64,000 nt of DNA from Methylobacter tundripaludum SV96 (GCF_000190755.2 NZ_JH109153.1:434001-498000), one strand, 5' to 3'; shown: positions 7,754 to 17,077, counted from the stretch's first letter. Made by a program: numbers and translations. Notes: generated by a model from the sequence alone, not told the origin.

Positions 7754-9754
7754 ATGAAATTTGCAACGGCCGGTTACTTAAGCGCGGTGTTTTTCTTTCT
7801 TCTCGCTCCGCCGGCTAGCCAGGCGGTCAGCATCAACGAAAGGGCCGGGAATCACTTTAGAACCGCATCCAACAATCAAGAATTCATTCTGAATAAATCT
7901 AACGTCAATAATGCGCAATTTGGCCTGCTTAACACTTTCAATTTCGACGCTAAAGTGGAAACTCAACCCCTTGTGCTCGAAAAGGGGATCAATGGAAATG
8001 ATTTGGTGATTGTCACGACGATGAAAAATAAGGTAATCGGCATTAATGCGAAGACCAATAACAAGGTTTATGAGAAAGAGCTCGGCCCACCCATTAATAC
8101 CGTAACCAGGAAGGATGGAAAGGAAACGCAAGATATGGACATGTGGGGGCATACGCCCGATTGGGGAATTTCGGCAACCCCGATCATTGATCCCTCCACT
8201 AACACCCTGTTCGTCGCAGCATGGGTGCAAAAAAATAAAGGTGACGACCGTTATCGCGACTATAAGGTGTTTATCCTCGACGCCAAAACCGGCGACAAAA
8301 AAGCCGAGCCGGTGCGTATCTTCGGTCAATCCCAGGAAGGTAACAACTGCGGGTTCAATGATGCCAATGCCGTCGACGGGCAAGGCAAACAATACACTTA
8401 CCCGAAACTGCGCGCCGGTCTGGCGCTGACCGGCAACAAGGGCCTGGTACTCGCCTTTGCGGCAAATGGGGAGCACCCTAACGACGATAAGCGCGATAAT
8501 CCGCACGGTTTTGTGATCGCTTACGATACCCGCGCCCTGCTCAATCAACAAGGCTTCTCCCGTGATCCGGCGATTTTTTGTACCACAGCGTTTAATTCCT
8601 GGGGAGGCGGTATCTGGCAAGCGGGTGGCGCACCGGTGACGGAAGGCGACATGATCTACGTCGCTACGTCGAATGGCACATCCAATAACGGCGGCGACGA
8701 CCTTACCGAGAGCATGATCAAGTTGCGCTACCTGCCCAGTCTGTCCGGCAAGCGCCCCGAACTGCAAAAAACGGACTGGTATAAAGCCTTTCTCGATGAG
8801 CGGACTTCCGGCGCAGGCTGTCTTTGGCAAGATAACACCAGCGAAGTTTCCTGCGGACGTGCAGTCCCGCCGCCTCGTGGACCGGATGGCGAATTTAGGT
8901 TACGAGCAGGGACCGATTGGGATTTCGGTTCTGCCGGACCCCTGCTGATTCCCGGATCGGATGTTTTGTTGCAGGGAACCAAAGACGGCATTATTTATGC
9001 GTTGGATAAAACCGATCTGGGGCATAACGACCGGTTCAATAAACTAATGTTTCGGCCGCCCCTGATAGGGTCCTATTTCAGCGGCGATAAGGACGGCGAG
9101 ACGCAACAAAGCTGGCTGCGGGCAAACGAACTGAATCGAAGCATTCCTTGCGTAGTTGACGATGATTGGTTTACGCCCTGCAAAATTGAAGGCGGTCCCG
9201 AAAACGGCAGGACCCATCACATCCACGCCCTCGCGTTGGCCCAGAAGGATGCTGGCGGCGGCATTGTGTATGTGTGGGGCGAGAATGCGTCCCTCAAGGC
9301 GTACGATTTCTCAACAACACGCGATCGGCGTCCGGTATTCCGTGCGGAAGGCGAGGAGCTGGCGTCCGCACGCATTGGTGCGCCAGGCGGGATGCCGGGC
9401 GGCTTGTTGATGGTTTCCGGCAAGCCATCCAAATTGCAAGGCGCTCCCGATACCGCCATCGACTTCGATACAGCCCTTGTTTGGGCCGTTTATGCAAAAT
9501 GCGGGGATGCCAATAAAGGATTTGCGGAGGGCGAATTGATTGCCTACGATGCGACGTCTATCCTACCCGGCAGCCGGAATATGAAGCGCCTGTTTTCAAC
9601 GGGAAATGTGGGTGGTTGCCACGGAGGGCTCGGCATGATGTCCCGTATGATCCCGCCGGTTGTTGCGAATGGCAAGGTGTATGTCATGATCTACCGGGTC
9701 GAGGGGTACGATAAAGTTATCGGTAGCCAGTTAAAAGCGTTTGGCTTGAAGTGA
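7754..9754 (+). CDS. Secreted quinoprotein-like (PQQ-repeat type) beta-propeller protein
   Basis: A 666-residue protein with a clear Sec signal peptide (cleavage near ASQA-VS, residue 24). The rest reads like a beta-propeller of the PQQ-like repeat class: repeated blades such as VIGINAKTNNKVYEKELG, VFILDAKTGDKKAE, IIYALDKTDLG and LKAYDFSTT, with acidic loops and several Cys. Members include periplasmic dehydrogenases and non-enzymatic scaffolds. I cannot see the cofactor ligands well enough to claim dehydrogenase activity. It follows the haem peroxidase on the same strand with no terminator seen between them, so joint oxidative work outside the cell is possible but unproven. Confidence 0.75.
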   Translation: MKFATAGYLSAVFFFLLAPPASQAVSINERAGNHFRTASNNQEFILNKSNVNNAQFGLLNTFNFDAKVETQPLVLEKGINGNDLVIVTTMKNKVIGINAKTNNKVYEKELGPPINTVTRKDGKETQDMDMWGHTPDWGISATPIIDPSTNTLFVAAWVQKNKGDDRYRDYKVFILDAKTGDKKAEPVRIFGQSQEGNNCGFNDANAVDGQGKQYTYPKLRAGLALTGNKGLVLAFAANGEHPNDDKRDNPHGFVIAYDTRALLNQQGFSRDPAIFCTTAFNSWGGGIWQAGGAPVTEGDMIYVATSNGTSNNGGDDLTESMIKLRYLPSLSGKRPELQKTDWYKAFLDERTSGAGCLWQDNTSEVSCGRAVPPPRGPDGEFRLRAGTDWDFGSAGPLLIPGSDVLLQGTKDGIIYALDKTDLGHNDRFNKLMFRPPLIGSYFSGDKDGETQQSWLRANELNRSIPCVVDDDWFTPCKIEGGPENGRTHHIHALALAQKDAGGGIVYVWGENASLKAYDFSTTRDRRPVFRAEGEELASARIGAPGGMPGGLLMVSGKPSKLQGAPDTAIDFDTALVWAVYAKCGDANKGFAEGELIAYDATSILPGSRNMKRLFSTGNVGGCHGGLGMMSRMIPPVVANGKVYVMIYRVEGYDKVIGSQLKAFGLK

Positions 9755-9766
9755 AAGGAAAATGCC

Positions 9767-9814
9767 ATGAGTACGCCAAAGGTTTGGGCGCCTAATGCTG
9801 TACCTGTGGAATGA
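9767..9814 (+). pseudogene. Possible remnant of a CBM48/trehalohydrolase-type gene start
   Basis: AAAGGAAAATGCC precedes an ATG that opens a 15-codon frame, MSTPKVWAPNAVPVE. The KVWAPNA motif is characteristic of the N-terminus of malto-oligosyltrehalose trehalohydrolases and branching enzymes. No continuation is found, so it would be a stump left after a deletion. Chance resemblance cannot be excluded with so few residues. Confidence 0.3.
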
Positions 9815-10052
9815 GTTAAAGGCGAAAATAAATCATCACTTATCCCGCCCATTAACTGGATTAAAACAACAAGCATGTTTCTATCGGCGGATATTGGGAT
9901 CTGCCATCGCGGATCGATTGAACAGGGTTATTGGTTAAGAATAGAGTGATGGAGGATTGTAGATTCGGGTGATAGCTGCGCTGAATTCAAATGAATGACC
10001 TCATTTGCTTTATACTTCATCAAATTAAGCCTCCGAAACCAGCCCAACCGCC
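9815..10052. other. Intergenic region before the pentapeptide-repeat gene
   Basis: About 240 bases with no convincing open frame. The promoter of the downstream membrane protein is expected here; no strong sigma-70 pair stands out by eye. Confidence 0.35.
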
Positions 10053-12239
10053 ATGTCCGATCCGCTACCGCAAAGCAACGACGAACTCTCATCGCATATC
10101 GAGAAACTTCTGGAAGCGGCCAACTCCGCATCTCAGACCGTGGCGGCGCTGCATGTCGCGTTTATGGCCTTCGTTACCTATCTCGGCGTCATCGTCTGGG
10201 GCACAACGCATGATGACCTGCTGCGCATCAGCCCGGTCAAACTGCCGATTCTGGATGTGGATCTGCCGCTGACCACTTTTTACGGCTTCGTGCCGTGGAT
10301 GGTAGTCCTGCTGCATTTTAACCTGCTCATGCAATTGGAATTGCTCTCTTGCAAGCTGTGGAATCTGGATCGCGACCTTCCCGATACGCCGACCGGGCAA
10401 CAGGTGCGCAACCGCTTGTTCATCTTCCCTTTCACTCATCTGATCGCAGGGCGTTCTGAAGTCTGGTTGATCCGCTGGCTGCTATCCTTGGTGGTCGGCA
10501 TTACCGTCATCGCTTTACCTTTATTAATGTTGCTGGCCGCACAAATCCGCTTCCTTCCGTTTCATGACGAAGCTATCACCTGGTCGCAGCGCCTCTCGGT
10601 TTGGGTCGATGCGGCCATGCTGATTACCTTGTGGCCGCTGATCGCCTCGCCTCAAGACCGGGCACAGGAATGGTGGCAGAACTTTAGCGCTCGCTTGCTG
10701 GGTTATTGGCCTGCTTGGCTCCGGTATTTGAGCGCCCTCGGATGGAACCGGCTAACGCGATTGATTCAGCGTCTCCGGCCGAATCTGCCCGCGCGTGAAA
10801 TTGCCCACCAGCCTATGCTGCCCCCTGAAACCGAACCGAAGGGCATGGTGTTCTTATTAGTCTCTGTGCCGGTGATTATTCTGCTCAGCATTATCGCGGT
10901 GATACCCGGCAGTATTACCGTACAGACTTATTACGCCTCGGGGCAAGACCAGCCTGAGAATGCGCCCCGCTACTTCGAGGATTGGTTGATCCGCAAAGTG
11001 CCTGAGTCATGGCTGAGTGTCGCCGCCCATAAATATGATGTTGTGTCCTGCACGACGCTGGCAATGGCTGAAAAATCAGAAGCATCCATTCTCCAGGTGA
11101 TGCTCGGTCCCTGCTCATGGTTCAATTTGGGTTTATTTCCACGCAACCTGAATCTCAGAGAAGCCAGGCTGGTACCCAAAGAAGTGTCCTTGTCGCTATT
11201 AACTCGGGCAATAGACCCTGATAAACAAGTCCGTGACGCGGCCTTTAAGGAATTCGACGGACTCAATTTACAAAATCGCGACCTGCGCTTTGCCAATTTT
11301 TTCGGTGCCGTATTACCCAAAGCCGATCTTCGCCATGTCCAGTTACAGGGCGCGATCCTGTTAAAAGCGAAGCTACAGGGCGTAATCGGTTGGGACAAAA
11401 CGCAATTGCAGGGTGCGATTTTGGGTGGGACTCAGCTACAGAGTGCGGGCCTGATCGAGGCTGATCTTCAGGGCGCGGATTTGCGCGGGGCGAATCTGCA
11501 AGGCGCAGCCCTGGGTTGGGCAAAACTTCAGAGCGCGGATCTGCGCGGGGCGGATTTGCAGGGTGCAAACCTGAACGGGGCGAAGCTTCAGGGCGCAGAC
11601 TTGCGCGGGGTAAAATTGCAGGGCGCTAACTTGCGCGAGACGAATTTTCAAGGTGCAAATCTGGTCTATGCGAAATTGCAGGGGACTGACTTGGCCTTGG
11701 CCGAACTACAGGGTGCGGAACTACGTGAAGCGGAACTGCTGGGGATTGACTGGTCACAAGCCAATCTCGATGGCGCATTCATTGCCGAAAGCTTGGTGTC
11801 GGATTGGAGCGAGCAGCAACAACGCAAGCTGGAATCAACGCTCAAGCCGATACTGGAGGGCGAACAATTCAGTGCCTTTCAGAATCGCATGAATTCCGCC
11901 GGTACGAAATTACCCTCGGGAAAACCGATCAGCCAAACAGGCTGCTACAGCGATAATCCAACCTTGCTGGAATGTGAATACCGTAACCCGTTGCAACTGG
12001 GCGTTTACCGTACTCAAGTGCTACAGCCGAAACTGATCGAACTGGCTTGTTCGGATGCGGCAATTGCTGCTGGCATTGCAAGACGCGGTTCCAATAAATC
12101 CACGAACAATGACCCCGATTTTGGCCTGGCAGCCGCCTTGCTTAAAACGCTCGATACCCCAAACCCCTGCGCAGGCTTGGCCGCACTGTTCGAACAAACT
12201 CGACAAAAATTACGGGAAACCGCAGAGCAACAGAAATAA
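10053..12239 (+). CDS. Membrane-anchored pentapeptide-repeat protein
   Basis: A 728-residue protein. The N-terminal 300 residues contain about five hydrophobic segments (near 35-55, 75-95, 140-165, 190-205 and 265-290). A soluble stretch follows, then a pentapeptide-repeat domain of roughly residues 404-580 with the A(D/N)LxG pattern (GADLRGANLQGAALGWAKLQ), which folds as a right-handed quadrilateral beta helix. The last 150 residues have a few Cys (TGCYSDNPTLLECEY) and no recognised fold. The DNA of the repeat shows the 15-bp periodicity of recent expansion. Proteins with this layout are common in bacteria but have no settled role. The beta-helix side could bind a protein partner. Confidence 0.8.
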   Translation: MSDPLPQSNDELSSHIEKLLEAANSASQTVAALHVAFMAFVTYLGVIVWGTTHDDLLRISPVKLPILDVDLPLTTFYGFVPWMVVLLHFNLLMQLELLSCKLWNLDRDLPDTPTGQQVRNRLFIFPFTHLIAGRSEVWLIRWLLSLVVGITVIALPLLMLLAAQIRFLPFHDEAITWSQRLSVWVDAAMLITLWPLIASPQDRAQEWWQNFSARLLGYWPAWLRYLSALGWNRLTRLIQRLRPNLPAREIAHQPMLPPETEPKGMVFLLVSVPVIILLSIIAVIPGSITVQTYYASGQDQPENAPRYFEDWLIRKVPESWLSVAAHKYDVVSCTTLAMAEKSEASILQVMLGPCSWFNLGLFPRNLNLREARLVPKEVSLSLLTRAIDPDKQVRDAAFKEFDGLNLQNRDLRFANFFGAVLPKADLRHVQLQGAILLKAKLQGVIGWDKTQLQGAILGGTQLQSAGLIEADLQGADLRGANLQGAALGWAKLQSADLRGADLQGANLNGAKLQGADLRGVKLQGANLRETNFQGANLVYAKLQGTDLALAELQGAELREAELLGIDWSQANLDGAFIAESLVSDWSEQQQRKLESTLKPILEGEQFSAFQNRMNSAGTKLPSGKPISQTGCYSDNPTLLECEYRNPLQLGVYRTQVLQPKLIELACSDAAIAAGIARRGSNKSTNNDPDFGLAAALLKTLDTPNPCAGLAALFEQTRQKLRETAEQQK

Positions 12240-12522
12240 CGCTTACGGGGCGAAAATAGCCGGTCAATATCACAGATTCAGCGCATCTGCTGAATACAAG
12301 GCGACTTACGAGCACCCAATCCCGCCATGCAAAGAGAGGCTCTACTATTTCAACACATCGAAATGTTAGAACCGGCCACTTATCCCTACCGCTTCAGTTT
12401 CTGTTCAGCGAGCAAAGCGCATGTTAGCCAAGAATTACAGAAATTATTTCCTCTCATGACAAGAAATGTATCTGTATGACACTTAATTTTGTGCATCAGT
12501 CAGTGAAATAGGAAGGTAACAA
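12240..12522. other. Intergenic region
   Basis: About 280 bases without a gene. The only notable signal is the strong ribosome-binding site (AGGAAGGT, 12510-12517) that belongs to the small gene downstream. Confidence 0.4.
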
Positions 12523-12699
12523 ATGGTTAACCAGAATTTCGATACGCATAGCGATATTGTCGCACCGATGAATCAGGCTTTTGATAATGGCAATTTTTAT
12601 GGGCTGGAATATATCCTTGACGAGTTGGTTAGCGAAAAGCCGACGCCTGTAAATCAAAACGCGGTAGATTGGTTTGGCGCTGCCGATTATTTTGCTTAA
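12523..12699 (+). CDS. Small acidic protein of 58 residues, unknown function
   Basis: The ATG at 12523 has GGAAGGT at five bases, one of the best ribosome-binding sites in the window. The 58-residue product is acidic and hydrophilic (FDNGNFYGLEYILDELVSE) and ends in an aromatic-rich tail (DWFGAADYFA). There is no signal peptide or membrane segment. I do not recognise the family. It is too short for most gene callers. It lies between the pentapeptide-repeat gene and eutB, with a separate dyad before eutB, so it is probably its own transcription unit. Confidence 0.5.
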   Translation: MVNQNFDTHSDIVAPMNQAFDNGNFYGLEYILDELVSEKPTPVNQNAVDWFGAADYFA

Positions 12700-12883
12700 A
12701 AAGCTTATGTTATGCATTGCCCATCACCGCCGCGAAAAAGACAGGCCACGAATGACACGGGAATATATCTTGTTTCCTGCGTAGGAACATCCTACTCACT
12801 ATCTCATCCATCACGGCCATTCAGTTAAGGCCCGTTCATCTATTTTCGCGGGCAATACGTAAGCTTATGTAACGCCGTTTTCA

Positions 12884-12901
12884 CAAGATAATGTTATCTT
12901 G
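12884..12901. promoter_or_regulatory. Operator-like dyad upstream of eutB
   Basis: CAAGATAA-TG-TTATCTTG is a perfect 8-bp inverted repeat, 31 bases before the eutB start. Its size and place suit a dimeric transcription factor. No regulator gene lies beside it, so the protein that binds is unknown. Confidence 0.4.
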
Positions 12902-12932
12902 AGCATCCCGAATATCTCTGGATAAGCCGCTC

Positions 12933-14321
12933 ATGTATAAGACCCACATAGCCGATCAGGCCTACGATTTTAAAACCCTGCGCAACCTGATGGCCAAGGC
13001 TACCCCGGCACGTTCGGGCGACTATCTGGCCGGTGTGGGCGCCGTCAATAACCTTGAGCGGGTCGCGGCGCAGTGGGTGCTGGCCGATGTGCCGCTAAAA
13101 CAATTCCTTAATGAAGCGCTGGTGCCTTATGAACAGGATGAAGTCACCCGCTTGATTATCGACGAGCATGATAGCGCCGCTTTTGCGGCCATCAGTCACC
13201 TGACGGTCGGCGACTTTCGTAACTGGTTGCTGTCCGAGCAGGCGACAACAGCAGCGCTGACCGCGATAGCCCCAGGCGTCACGCCGGAAATGGCGGCCGC
13301 TGTATCCAAAATCATGCGTATCCAGGATTTGATTTGGGTCGCTAAAAAATGCCGCGTGATCACCCGCTTTCGGAACACCATCGGCCTGGAAAACCGCTTA
13401 TCCACGCGTTTGCAACCGAATCATCCTACCGATAATCCGGCCGGTGTTGCCGCCAGCCTGCTGGACGGCTTGCTGTATGGCTGCGGCGATGCCGTTATCG
13501 GCATTAACCCGGCTTCCGACAATCTTGAGGCGACCTCGCGCTTGCTGCACATGCTGCATGATGTGATCGAGCGTTATCAAATACCGACGCAGTCTTGTGT
13601 GCTGGCGCATGTAACGACGACCTTGAAAGCCATCGAACAAGGCGCGCCGGTTGATTTGGTGTTTCAATCGATTGCCGGAACGCAAAAAGCCAACGACAGC
13701 TTCGGCATCAACCTGGATTTATTAAACGAAGCCCGGCTGGCCGCCCTTGAACTGGGCCGGGGCACCTTGGGCGATAACTGTATGTATTTTGAAACCGGGC
13801 AAGGCAGCGCGCTGTCCGCCAATGCCCATCAAGGATTGGACCAGCAAACCTGCGAAGCCAGGGCTTATGCGGTCGCGCGCAAATTCAAACCGCTGCTGGT
13901 CAATACGGTGGTCGGTTTTATCGGCCCGGAATATCTTTACGACGGCAAGCAGATCATCCGCGCCGGTCTGGAAGATCATTTCTGCGGCAAACTGCTGGGC
14001 CTGCCGATGGGCTGCGATGTCTGTTACACCAATCACGCCGAAGCCGACCAGGATGATATGGATATGCTGCTCACCCAATTGGCCGTTGCCGGCGGCACGT
14101 TTATTATGGGCGTTCCCGGCGCGGATGATGTGATGCTCAATTATCAATCCACGTCTTTCCACGATGCGCTTTATCTGCGCCAACTGCTGGACTTGCGGCC
14201 CGCGCCGGAGTTTGAGCAATGGCTGCAACAACACGGCATTTTTAATGCCGAAAATCAGTTGCTACAACGGCCTGATGTACCGGCATTATTTAAATCGTCT
14301 TTGCAAAACCTGAGCGAGTAA
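12933..14321 (+). CDS. eutB: Ethanolamine ammonia-lyase large subunit
   Basis: A 462-residue adenosylcobalamin-dependent lyase subunit that, with EutC, splits ethanolamine into acetaldehyde and ammonia. Family hallmarks are GVGAVNNLERVAAQWVLADVPLKQFL, the substrate-pocket region GCGDAVIGINPASDN and the C-terminal GLPMGCDVCYTNHAEADQDDMD with GVPGADDVMLNYQSTSFHD. The length matches the family (about 450). eutC follows four bases after the stop, so the two form an operon. No microcompartment shell, acetaldehyde dehydrogenase or EutA reactivase gene is nearby, so this is the simple form that probably uses ethanolamine as a nitrogen source. Confidence 0.95.
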   Translation: MYKTHIADQAYDFKTLRNLMAKATPARSGDYLAGVGAVNNLERVAAQWVLADVPLKQFLNEALVPYEQDEVTRLIIDEHDSAAFAAISHLTVGDFRNWLLSEQATTAALTAIAPGVTPEMAAAVSKIMRIQDLIWVAKKCRVITRFRNTIGLENRLSTRLQPNHPTDNPAGVAASLLDGLLYGCGDAVIGINPASDNLEATSRLLHMLHDVIERYQIPTQSCVLAHVTTTLKAIEQGAPVDLVFQSIAGTQKANDSFGINLDLLNEARLAALELGRGTLGDNCMYFETGQGSALSANAHQGLDQQTCEARAYAVARKFKPLLVNTVVGFIGPEYLYDGKQIIRAGLEDHFCGKLLGLPMGCDVCYTNHAEADQDDMDMLLTQLAVAGGTFIMGVPGADDVMLNYQSTSFHDALYLRQLLDLRPAPEFEQWLQQHGIFNAENQLLQRPDVPALFKSSLQNLSE

Positions 14322-14325
14322 GGCG

Positions 14326-15129
14326 ATGAGCGACGATAACGAACCGACGATTGCCCAAGATCCGTGGCATAGCCTGAAACAATTCACCCCGGCGCGCATC
14401 GCTTTGGGACGGGCGGGAATGAGCCTGCCGACCCGCGCCTGTCTGGATTTTCAGCTGGCGCATGCGTTGGCCCGCGATGCGGTCAACATCCCGCTGGATT
14501 TTGCAGGACTCGAACAGCGCTTGAATGTGCAGGGCTATCAAACGCTGACCTTGCAAACCCAGGCGGAAAATCAGTCTGTCTATTTGCAGCGCCCCGATCT
14601 CGGACGCTTGTTAAGCGCATCGGCTATGGCCTGTTTGCAGCACAGCGCGCCCATTCCGGTTGATGCGGTTGTCGTTGTTGCCGACGGATTATCGTCTACC
14701 GCCATTGAATATCACGCCGAACCGTTTTTGAGTTTATTGCTGCCCGAACTGCAACAAAAGGGCTACAGATTGCCTCCGCTGTGTTTGGTAAAACACGGGC
14801 GCGTAGCGATTGGCGATGCTATCGCGGAACACTATGCAGCCAGTCTGTGTATCGTATTAATCGGTGAAAGACCGGGCTTAAGCTCGCCAGACAGCATGGG
14901 TATTTACTTTACCTATCAGGCCAGATCGGGCATAAGCACCGATGCCGACCGCAATTGCATTTCCAATATCCATAACAACGGACTGAGTTATCAGCAGGCG
15001 TTAAAGAAATTACTGTTTTTGCTTAATGAGGCCGAAAAGTTACAGTTTTCAGGTGTGAATTTAAAAGATGAAACCACCGACGCTGAGCCGAATGATCGCC
15101 TGAAACAGGCTAATTTTTTGCTAGATTAA
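14326..15129 (+). CDS. eutC: Ethanolamine ammonia-lyase small subunit
   Basis: A 267-residue partner of EutB that contributes to the cobalamin site. Typical segments are PARIALGRAGMSLPTRACLDFQLAHALARDAV, PDLGRLLS, VVVADGLSSTAIEYHA and LIGERPGLSSPDSMGIYFTYQARSG, ending in the conserved ADRNCISNIHNNGLSY. The ATG lies four bases past the eutB stop, so translation is probably coupled. The C-terminal 25 residues (DETTDAEPNDRLKQANFLLD) are less conserved in style. Confidence 0.95.
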   Translation: MSDDNEPTIAQDPWHSLKQFTPARIALGRAGMSLPTRACLDFQLAHALARDAVNIPLDFAGLEQRLNVQGYQTLTLQTQAENQSVYLQRPDLGRLLSASAMACLQHSAPIPVDAVVVVADGLSSTAIEYHAEPFLSLLLPELQQKGYRLPPLCLVKHGRVAIGDAIAEHYAASLCIVLIGERPGLSSPDSMGIYFTYQARSGISTDADRNCISNIHNNGLSYQQALKKLLFLLNEAEKLQFSGVNLKDETTDAEPNDRLKQANFLLD

Positions 15130-15176
15130 TTCTGCCGTTTTCGTATCCGGCGATGTAGACGCTATCAAGGAGTCAA

Positions 15177-15284
15177 ATGACTACAAGTAAAGCCTTAAAA
15201 ACCACGCGAGAAAGCTTTATTACAGGGTGGATTTTGATGCTCTTTACCGGCAAATATTTAAGGTTGCGACAGCGAGCAGATTGA
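15177..15284 (+). CDS. Possible 35-residue peptide downstream of eutC
   Basis: CAAGGAGTC stands seven bases before an ATG that opens a 35-codon frame with a central hydrophobic run (FITGWILMLFTG) and basic ends (KYLRLRQRAD). It may be a small membrane peptide or the stump of a lost transporter gene of the eut operon. The main support is the strong ribosome-binding site. Confidence 0.35.
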   Translation: MTTSKALKTTRESFITGWILMLFTGKYLRLRQRAD

Positions 15285-15386
15285 AACCATCCGATTGGAC
15301 AGGATGATTAAGAAGCCTTGCTAATAACATTTAAAGTTAGTCGACTTTAATTTATGACAGGCTTTGATTGAATTTTTGAATATAAA

Positions 15387-15412
15387 CTGCGGCACGGGTA
15401 ATTGTGCCGCAG
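15387..15412 (-). terminator. Terminator hairpin downstream of the cold-shock gene
   Basis: CTGCGGCAC (15387-15395) pairs with GTGCCGCAG (15404-15412). Read on the minus strand the stem is followed by TTTATATTC, a short U-rich tract. It lies 16 bases past the stop codon of the cold-shock gene. Confidence 0.7.
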
Positions 15413-15427
15413 CATGTAACTTATAAC

Positions 15428-15643
15428 TTAGCTGATGACGCTTACATTTTCAGCTTGCGGGCCTTTTTGGCCTTGCGCTACGCTGAACTGTACTTTTTGG
15501 CCTTCATCCAGCGATTTGTAGCCACCAGAGTTATTGATTTGTTGAAAATGTACGAAAACATCGGGACCTGATTGCTGCTCGATAAAGCCGAAGCCTTTAT
15601 CAGAATTAAACCATTTAACGATGCCAGTAGTCATTGTAGACAT
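15428..15643 (-). CDS. Cold-shock protein of the CspA family
   Basis: A 71-residue single OB-fold protein that binds single-stranded nucleic acid and melts RNA structure. Both RNA-binding motifs are present: RNP1 KGFGFI (residues 16-21) and RNP2 VFVHF (29-33). The start ATG at 15643 is preceded by AGGAC. An untranslated AT-rich stretch lies upstream, as in cspA-type genes where a long leader controls expression. Which csp paralogue it is cannot be told. Confidence 0.95.
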   Translation of the reverse strand: MSTMTTGIVKWFNSDKGFGFIEQQSGPDVFVHFQQINNSGGYKSLDEGQKVQFSVAQGQKGPQAENVSVIS

Positions 15644-16099
15644 AAAAAGTCCTATAAAATATTTGAATATAAAAAGCCTTAAAAAGGCGGGTCAAGCCGG
15701 TAAATTTGGAAGTTACAAAATGAAAAACAGGACGAGGAACTACAGAAGATACATCGAAATGGTAAGCAGAGGGTAAATCTTATTTTCAAGCTGGGTGCAG
15801 TATGATCTTCTCGACAGTATGCTGTCAAGGTATATTTTTTCAATACGTGTAATATTTACCACGATGGCATTTATGACTTGAATCCAGGGACATTAATACC
15901 GCTTAACATCAGGGCTATTAATATGTTTTCCTATGTTTCCCATAAATTAATTTTGAAAAGATTTAGTGTTATCATTCAACCGCTTCTTTGAAAGTTTTTC
16001 TCAAAGGATTTTTTTACATTTCAGAAAGTTAATTCCCTGAAAGCCTATCGTTTTTATCTGCACTGGATTTACGTTCCAGCCCGCAACAAGGAATAATTA
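15644..16099. other. AT-rich region between csp and trhO; csp leader and trhO promoter
   Basis: About 455 bases between divergent genes. The half next to csp is AT-rich and may be the long cold-shock leader, though I do not see a certain cold box. Next to trhO, CTTTGA and TCAAAG (about 15984-16006) form a weak hairpin followed by ATTTTTTT. AAGGAATAATTA precedes the trhO start. Confidence 0.4.
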
Positions 16100-17077
16100 A
16101 TGTCTCACATAGTAGTTTGTGCCCTGTACAAATTTGTCACCCTGGAAAATTACCAGGCTTTACGTCAACCCCTGCATGATGTCATGGAAGCCAACCACGT
16201 CCGCGGCACCTTGTTGCTGGCCGGCGAAGGCATCAACGGCACGATAGCCGGATCACGCCAAGCCATCGACACGGTGCTGGATTGGTTGCGCAGCGACCCG
16301 CGTCTGGCCGATATAGATCACAAAGAATCGCTGACCGACACACTACCTTTCAACCGCGCCAAAGTTAAACTCAAAAAAGAGATCGTGACGATGGGCGTGG
16401 AAGGTATCGACCCCAAGCGCGTGGTGGGCACTTATGTCAGCCCTAAAGATTGGAACAAACTGATCTCAGATCCTGATGTGATACTGGTGGACACCCGCAA
16501 CGACTACGAATTTAAAGTCGGCACTTTTAAAAACGCCATTAACCCGAATACCACAAGCTTTCGCGAATTTCCGGACTATGTTAAAGAAAATCTCGACCCC
16601 GGGAAACACAAAAAAGTGGCGATGTTCTGCACCGGCGGTATCCGCTGCGAAAAATCCACGGCTTTCTTAAAAGAACAGGGCTTTGACGAGGTTTATCATC
16701 TCAAAGGCGGCATATTAAAATACCTGGAAGAAGTCCCCGCCCAGGAAACGCTTTGGGAAGGCGAATGCTTTGTCTTTGACGAGCGGGTGACGGTTAATCT
16801 CCAGCTTGAAAAAGGCAACTACGACCAATGCAACGCCTGCCGCCTGCCGATCACCGAAGCCGACAAAGCCAGCGAACACTATCAGCAAGGCGTCAGCTGC
16901 CCCCATTGTTACGACAAAATCACCGCTGAGCGGAAAACCCGTTTCATGGAGCGTGAAAAACAAATGGAATTAGCCAAACAGCGCGGCGAAGCGCATATCG
17001 GTGCCGATGCAGCCAAGACCCTTGTGCAAAAACGGGTAGCCAAATTGCAGCGGCGGCAACGGGTATTGGAAGAGTAA
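16100..17077 (+). CDS. trhO: tRNA uridine(34) hydroxylase
   Basis: A 325-residue rhodanese-family protein (formerly YceA) that makes 5-hydroxyuridine at wobble position 34 of tRNA, an oxygen-dependent step. An N-terminal acylphosphatase-like domain ([17 protein letters not shown]) is followed by the rhodanese domain with the active Cys in [12 protein letters not shown] (C177). A C-terminal CxxC pair (C242/C245 with C265/C268) probably binds zinc. AAGGAATAATTA lies before the ATG. mnmH, 317 bases downstream on the same strand, also modifies U34, so wobble chemistry is clustered here. Confidence 0.93.
   Translation: MSHIVVCALYKFVTLENYQALRQPLHDVMEANHVRGTLLLAGEGINGTIAGSRQAIDTVLDWLRSDPRLADIDHKESLTDTLPFNRAKVKLKKEIVTMGVEGIDPKRVVGTYVSPKDWNKLISDPDVILVDTRNDYEFKVGTFKNAINPNTTSFREFPDYVKENLDPGKHKKVAMFCTGGIRCEKSTAFLKEQGFDEVYHLKGGILKYLEEVPAQETLWEGECFVFDERVTVNLQLEKGNYDQCNACRLPITEADKASEHYQQGVSCPHCYDKITAERKTRFMEREKQMELAKQRGEAHIGADAAKTLVQKRVAKLQRRQRVLEE

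Noticed and set aside
7778-8830. 350-codon minus-strand frame opposite the quinoprotein-like gene
   Set aside because: It mirrors a real gene with a signal peptide and propeller motifs; its peptide has no domain features.
13722-14234. 170-codon minus-strand frame inside eutB
   Set aside because: It is antisense to conserved catalytic sequence of EutB and has no independent support.
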